DNA of 33,553 nucleotides from a virus: positions 1 to 33,553 of the IMG/VR virus record IMGVR_UViG_3300034198_015384, one strand, 5' to 3'. Positions 29,814-33,553 of this stretch are shown one piece after another. Positions within the stretch are counted from its first letter, which is position 1; each line of letters starts with the position of its first letter. A program made the translations under genes and the position numbers. A model generated the notes under the pieces. It was not told the origin of the DNA, searched no databases, and worked only from the letters and a program-made list of their open reading frames with translations.

Positions 29814-31811
29814 ATGAATATCATTACAACAAAAGAACAGTTAGCAAACCTTGTTGAGTTTTACTCCAAGGTAGATGGTTTTGCATTTGACGTAGAAACT
29901 GTTGGAGAAAACCGTATCCAACCAGTTGTTAATGATGTACTTTGGATTTCATTAGCAACAGATAATCGCACAGACGTTATTCCTATGGGACATCCTAATG
30001 GAGAGTTTTTACGCTGGGATAAAGAGATGTTACTCAGTGGTCAAAAAAAACTTGCAGCAGGCAAAGAACTTAAAGACATTGATTACTCAAAGAACCAAGC
30101 AAAGTGGACACCGGTATTTGATGCTCCTCCAGAACAATTACTTCCAGGAGAAGTTTTTAAAGCTTTAAAACCTTTATTTTTTAGTGACCAACTCAAAGTA
30201 GGTCACAATGTTAAGTTTGATTTAAAGTCAATTGCTAAATACTACCGTGGTGTAGTTCCTAAGAAACCATTTTTTGACACACTTATGGCTGCGTTTATTC
30301 TAGACAACCGTAATCGCGGAAAGCTGGGGTTAAAAGATTGTGCTGAAAAATACTTAAAGATTAAAGTTGAAAAAGGTATAGGAGCAATGGTTGAGGTGCA
30401 TTCTTTTTCAGATGTGGCTCATTATTCAGGTTTTGACTCAGAAGTAACTTGGAAGTTGTATAAAGAACTTGCTCCAAAACTTACGGGAAGTCTTGCTCGT
30501 GTGTGGGGATTAGAGATGGATGTTGTTGGCGCATTGTGTGATATGGAATTAGCAGGAGCAACCGTTGATGTTACCGAGTTAGAAAACCTTAAAAAAAGAT
30601 TAGAGATTGATATTGATGACTCTAAAGCTCGCGCTTGGAAATTAGCAGGTAAAGCATTTTCTATGAACTCAGTTCAAGAAAAACAACAGATTTTGTTTTC
30701 TCCTAAGCCAGAAGGACGTGGTATCAAACCAAACTTAAAAGTAAAGATTGCATTGACCACCAAAGGTCAAGACATGTTGGCAGCAGGTCAATCACCTACT
30801 ATAAGTCAGTATTCAGTGTCATCAGATGCGCTTGAGTTTTATCGTTCTAAAGATGAGTTAGTTGATGCAATTTTGGATTATCAAGATTTAAATAAGTTAA
30901 TGACTACTTATGTTATGCCTTATTTAGGCGGAGATATTACTCGCACTACTGCAGGTAAATCACGCATTATTGAGAAAAAATCTCTTTTAGTTAATGGTAA
31001 AGTACACACAAGTTTTAAATCGCATGGAGCAGAAACAGGTCGTTTTTCTAGTAGTGACCCAAACTTACAAAACATTCCTTCATCAGGTCAATATGGCAAG
31101 TTAATTCGTAATCTGTTTGTCGCACCACCAGGATACAAGTTGGTTGTAGCAGATTACTCACAGATTGAACCACGCATTGTAGCGTCGTTTTCTAATGACC
31201 CAATTATGATGGATAATTACTTAACAGGTAAAGATATTTACACCACAATTGGTGACACTGTAGGACTAGACCGTAAAGCAGGTAAGGTATTAGTTCTTGC
31301 TATGACATACGGCGTAGGACCAGACAAGATTGCATCTTCTTTGGGAGTAACTATTGATGCCGCAAAAAAACTTCTTAATGATTTTACAGAACGGTTTCAT
31401 GATATTGCTAAGTACAAAGCCAAAGTACTTAGACTTTCCACACAGCGTTCTCCCGTTCCTTATGTAGAGACTGTTTTTGGTCGCCGTCGTTATATTCCTG
31501 ATTTAAAAAGCTCAGAACGTGGGTTAAAGAGCAGAGCAGACCGACAAGCATTCAACACTGTAATTCAGGGTTCTGCTGCAGATTTAATGAAATTAGCGAT
31601 TGTAAGGGCGCACTCGTGTTTTATAGACGAGCCGGATGTGAATGTCGTATTGACTGTGCACGACGAACTCGTTACAGTGGCACGTGAAGATTTAGCAGAA
31701 GAAACAGCGGAGGCAATTAGAGTGTCAATGGAAGGTATTAAACTGCCAGAGATTACAGTTCCTCTTATTGCCGATGTTAAAATTGTAGACAAGTGGGGAG
31801 AAGCAAAATGA
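29814..31811 (+). CDS. DNA polymerase I (family A) with 3'-5' exonuclease
   Basis: A 665-residue polymerase. The exonuclease domain carries the DEDDy motifs: FDVET (Asp26, Glu28), 'GHNVKFDLKSI' and 'YSGFDSEVTWKLY'. The polymerase domain has 'GRFSSSDPNLQNIPS', motif A 'VADYSQIEPRIVASF' (Asp447), motif B from Arg487 (RKAGKVLVLAMTYG: Lys491, Tyr499) and motif C VHDEL (His616-Asp617-Glu618). No 5'-3' exonuclease domain. The residue equivalent to E. coli Phe762 is Leu495. It would be the replicative enzyme for the phage fork. AGAGGGA precedes the ATG. Confidence 0.93.
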   Translation: MNIITTKEQLANLVEFYSKVDGFAFDVETVGENRIQPVVNDVLWISLATDNRTDVIPMGHPNGEFLRWDKEMLLSGQKKLAAGKELKDIDYSKNQAKWTPVFDAPPEQLLPGEVFKALKPLFFSDQLKVGHNVKFDLKSIAKYYRGVVPKKPFFDTLMAAFILDNRNRGKLGLKDCAEKYLKIKVEKGIGAMVEVHSFSDVAHYSGFDSEVTWKLYKELAPKLTGSLARVWGLEMDVVGALCDMELAGATVDVTELENLKKRLEIDIDDSKARAWKLAGKAFSMNSVQEKQQILFSPKPEGRGIKPNLKVKIALTTKGQDMLAAGQSPTISQYSVSSDALEFYRSKDELVDAILDYQDLNKLMTTYVMPYLGGDITRTTAGKSRIIEKKSLLVNGKVHTSFKSHGAETGRFSSSDPNLQNIPSSGQYGKLIRNLFVAPPGYKLVVADYSQIEPRIVASFSNDPIMMDNYLTGKDIYTTIGDTVGLDRKAGKVLVLAMTYGVGPDKIASSLGVTIDAAKKLLNDFTERFHDIAKYKAKVLRLSTQRSPVPYVETVFGRRRYIPDLKSSERGLKSRADRQAFNTVIQGSAADLMKLAIVRAHSCFIDEPDVNVVLTVHDELVTVAREDLAEETAEAIRVSMEGIKLPEITVPLIADVKIVDKWGEAK

Positions 31812-32188
31812 GTAATGCAGATTGGTGGTCTAAACAGTTAGGTGCACAACCTCAAGCACCGGTACAACGTTCCGCTAACAACCCTATGCCTCCAACGCAA
31901 CAGCCTATGACTCCATATGTTCCCCCACAACAACAACGCACTACTGCTCAAAGTGCAGCACAAACACAGAGTTGCCCAGAATGTGGTGGCAATAATTACA
32001 TGTCCCCTAGTCAAACTATTGCTCTTCGTTGCTATGACTGTGGATATCCAATTAGTCAATCAGGTTCTAGATACGGTGCATTGACTGGTGCAAAAGTAGA
32101 AGGCACTGCAAAAAGTGCAATAGGAAATACAACCGGTGGATTTAATCCAATGCCAGATGGTTACAACTCTCAAGGACAGAAAATATGA
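31808..32188 (+). CDS. Gln/Pro-rich zinc-ribbon protein
   Basis: About 126 residues from ATG 31808 (ATGA overlap with the polymerase stop; GGGGAG upstream); an in-frame GTG at 31793 is an unlikely longer start. A Gln/Pro/Thr-rich N-terminal ~50 residues is a disordered linker. 'SCPECGGNNYMSPSQTIALR', 'CYDCGYPI' forms one zinc ribbon, and the tail is Gly/Asn-rich. It probably tethers or regulates the polymerase or recombinase on either side. Family known to me only by pattern. Confidence 0.7.
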   Translation: MSNADWWSKQLGAQPQAPVQRSANNPMPPTQQPMTPYVPPQQQRTTAQSAAQTQSCPECGGNNYMSPSQTIALRCYDCGYPISQSGSRYGALTGAKVEGTAKSAIGNTTGGFNPMPDGYNSQGQKI

Positions 32189-33234
32189 TAAATGCTGAAG
32201 CTAGAAAACTTGTTGCACAACTTAACAAAAAGTTTAAATCTGATGTTGTTGTTTTTGCGTCTGATATTCGCAGCGATATTATTCCCCGTATTACTAGTGG
32301 TAGCACTACTCTTGACTATGTTCTCGGTGGTGGGTTTCCTGGTAACCAATGGAATGAGCTTATTGGTGAGCCGTCGCACGGCAAGACAGCTCTCGCTCTT
32401 AAAACTATTGCAGCAAATCAAGCGCTAAACCCTGATTACACAACAGTGTGGGTAGCTGCAGAACAATGGGTTCCAGAATATGCAGCGATGTGCGGCGTAG
32501 ATACTAGCCGTGTAATTGTTATTGAAACTTCTATTATGGAAGAGGCATATCAAGCAGTTATTGAATTTGCAGAATCTAAATCTGTAGATGCAATTGTTAT
32601 TGATTCACTTCCAGCTCTTTCTCCAATGCCAGAGATGGAAAATGACATGAATCAAATGACTGTTGGAAGAGGAGCGCTTCTTACTAACAAGTTTTTTCGT
32701 GTAGTTGGTACAGCAATGAAACGTAGTCTCACAGAAGATGAGCGACCTGTGTTAGGTCTTATTATTAATCAATACCGTATGAAAATTGGCGTTATGCACG
32801 GCGACCCACGCACAACCCCTGGCGGTGAAGGTAAGAATTATGCATTTTTTACTCGTTGTGAAGTTCGTCGTAAGGAATGGATTGAAATTGGTACTGGAAC
32901 AAATAAAGTACGAGTAGGTCAACAAATTGTTGTTCGTACTTTAAAAAATAAAACCGCACCACCACAACGTGTTGCGTATTTTGATTTCTACTTTGCAGAA
33001 GGTGGCAACTGTGCTCCAGGAGAGTTTGATTTCGCTAAAGAAATTGCATCTCTTGGTGTAATCATGGGAGTTGTTGAACGCAAAGGTGGTTGGTTTTATT
33101 ACGGCGAAAGAAAATGGCAGGGGATTGATTCTGTTATTGCTAGCATCCGTGAAGAAGTTGACCTTAAAGAAGAAATACAGAAAGCCGTACTGTCATCTGA
33201 CGCTGCACCAATATTGGCGGACGATGAAGACTGA
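32185..33234 (+). CDS. RecA/Sak4-like recombinase ATPase
   Basis: A 349-residue RecA-fold ATPase. 'SGSTTLDYVLGGGFPGNQWN' and Walker A GEPSHGKT (61-68) begin the core, followed by 'WVAAEQWVPEYAAMCGVDTSRV', Walker B 'VDAIVIDSLPALSP' and 'VLGLIINQYRMKIG' with the adjacent 'GDPRTTPGGEGKNYAFFTRCEVRRKEW'. The G-G-x-x-x-x-F-x-x-x-R part is typical of RecA. The acidic tail (ILADDED) resembles recombinase tails that bind SSB. It would form filaments on ssDNA for recombination and repair. It overlaps both neighbours. Confidence 0.85.
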   Translation: MINAEARKLVAQLNKKFKSDVVVFASDIRSDIIPRITSGSTTLDYVLGGGFPGNQWNELIGEPSHGKTALALKTIAANQALNPDYTTVWVAAEQWVPEYAAMCGVDTSRVIVIETSIMEEAYQAVIEFAESKSVDAIVIDSLPALSPMPEMENDMNQMTVGRGALLTNKFFRVVGTAMKRSLTEDERPVLGLIINQYRMKIGVMHGDPRTTPGGEGKNYAFFTRCEVRRKEWIEIGTGTNKVRVGQQIVVRTLKNKTAPPQRVAYFDFYFAEGGNCAPGEFDFAKEIASLGVIMGVVERKGGWFYYGERKWQGIDSVIASIREEVDLKEEIQKAVLSSDAAPILADDED

Positions 33235-33541
33235 AGGACAAAAACAATCACAGAAGCATGAAAAACGTCTTGCTAAAAAAATAGGTGGTAAGACAATGGC
33301 AGCTTCTGGAGCGTTTTGGTCTCACAAAGGAGATGTTCGGTCAAGCGACCTCTTGATTGAACACAAGTTTACTGGAAAAAAATCTTTTTCAGTAAAATCG
33401 GAGGTGTTGAAGAAAATCACTGGAGAGGCAATCATGGATGGACGTATGCCCGTTTTGGGTGTTCATCTAGACGGGGAGAATTATGTAATTCTTCTTGAAG
33501 ACGATTTCTTAGAGATGAGGGACCGACTTAAGGATGCCTAA
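33224..33541 (+). CDS. PD-(D/E)XK nuclease, Holliday-junction-resolvase-like
   Basis: About 105 residues from ATG 33224, inside the end of the recombinase gene. 'GAFWSHKGDVRSSDLLIEHKFTG' gives the core (D in GDVR, a second Asp, E-x-K in EHK), then 'SFSVKSEVLKKITGEAIMDGRMPVLGVHL' and 'NYVILLEDDFLEM'. This is the layout of small archaeal Hjc/phage resolvase-type and Vsr-like enzymes. It would cut recombination intermediates after the RecA-like protein. A general structure-specific endonuclease is the main alternative. Confidence 0.75.
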   Translation: MKTEGQKQSQKHEKRLAKKIGGKTMAASGAFWSHKGDVRSSDLLIEHKFTGKKSFSVKSEVLKKITGEAIMDGRMPVLGVHLDGENYVILLEDDFLEMRDRLKDA

Positions 33542-33544
33542 TAC

Positions 33545-33553
33545 ATGTATGAA
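33545..33553 (+). CDS. Start of next gene (truncated by the window edge)
   Basis: ATG 33545 followed by two codons (Tyr, Glu) and then the window ends. Four bases after the previous stop. Too short to name; included because operon spacing makes it a likely gene start. Confidence 0.4.

Noticed and set aside
31793-31807. GTG 31793 as start of the Gln/Pro-rich zinc protein
   Set aside because: ATG 31808 has a GGGGAG site and the usual ATGA overlap with the polymerase stop.

Overview
The window is a piece of a tailed double-stranded DNA phage genome (or a closely related prophage), almost certainly with a contractile, myovirus-type tail. Every supported gene lies on the + strand. Genes are packed with 1-14 base overlaps (ATGA, GTGA and TAATG junctions), and there are no rRNA, tRNA, transposase, integrase or CRISPR features. 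Base composition is moderately AT-rich. The host is not shown directly. Two peptidoglycan-hydrolase domains in the tape measure and the style of the replication genes would fit a Gram-positive, perhaps low-GC actinobacterial, host, but this is inference.

Left end (1-3451): the 3' part of a large fibronectin-III/glycine-rich tail fibre or adhesin, a small fibre-associated protein, then an accessory cassette. The cassette holds a short AT-rich sulfotransferase-like protein, an APS kinase fused to an HxGH nucleotidyltransferase, and a small DUF2061-like membrane protein. Together these look like a phage-borne pathway for making the sulfate donor PAPS and transferring sulfate to something. This is the most unusual part of the window.

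3502-5606: a structural-type protein, then a run of eight tiny genes (47-89 codons). One is very acidic and overlaps a very basic one, two share a Cys-rich N-terminus, and one has a perfect EF-hand loop. The run ends at a clear Rho-independent terminator. 5717-20256: neck/connector genes, tail sheath, tail tube, a zinc-containing tail-assembly protein with a probable +1-frameshift extension, a tape measure carrying M23 and lysozyme-like domains, then the baseplate set (tube-initiator-like protein, LysM/gp53-like, hub gpD-like, gp25-like, gpJ/gp6-like, OB-fold spike). After these come a small fibre protein, a tail-protein-I/carbohydrate-binding fusion, and a possible holin.

20257-33553: early/replication genes. 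These are an unknown acidic protein, a winged-helix replication initiator with lambda-like iterons and an AT-rich tract inside its own gene, a DnaC-type loader, DnaB helicase, DnaG-type primase, SNF2 helicase, a MerR-like DNA-binding protein, a probable ssDNA-binding protein, a family A DNA polymerase with 3'-5' exonuclease, a RecA/Sak4-like ATPase and a PD-(D/E)XK nuclease. Between these enzymes sit several very small zinc-binding proteins (zinc ribbons and a SWIM finger). The set is enough for initiator-directed, largely host-independent replication and recombination. The next gene just begins at the right edge.
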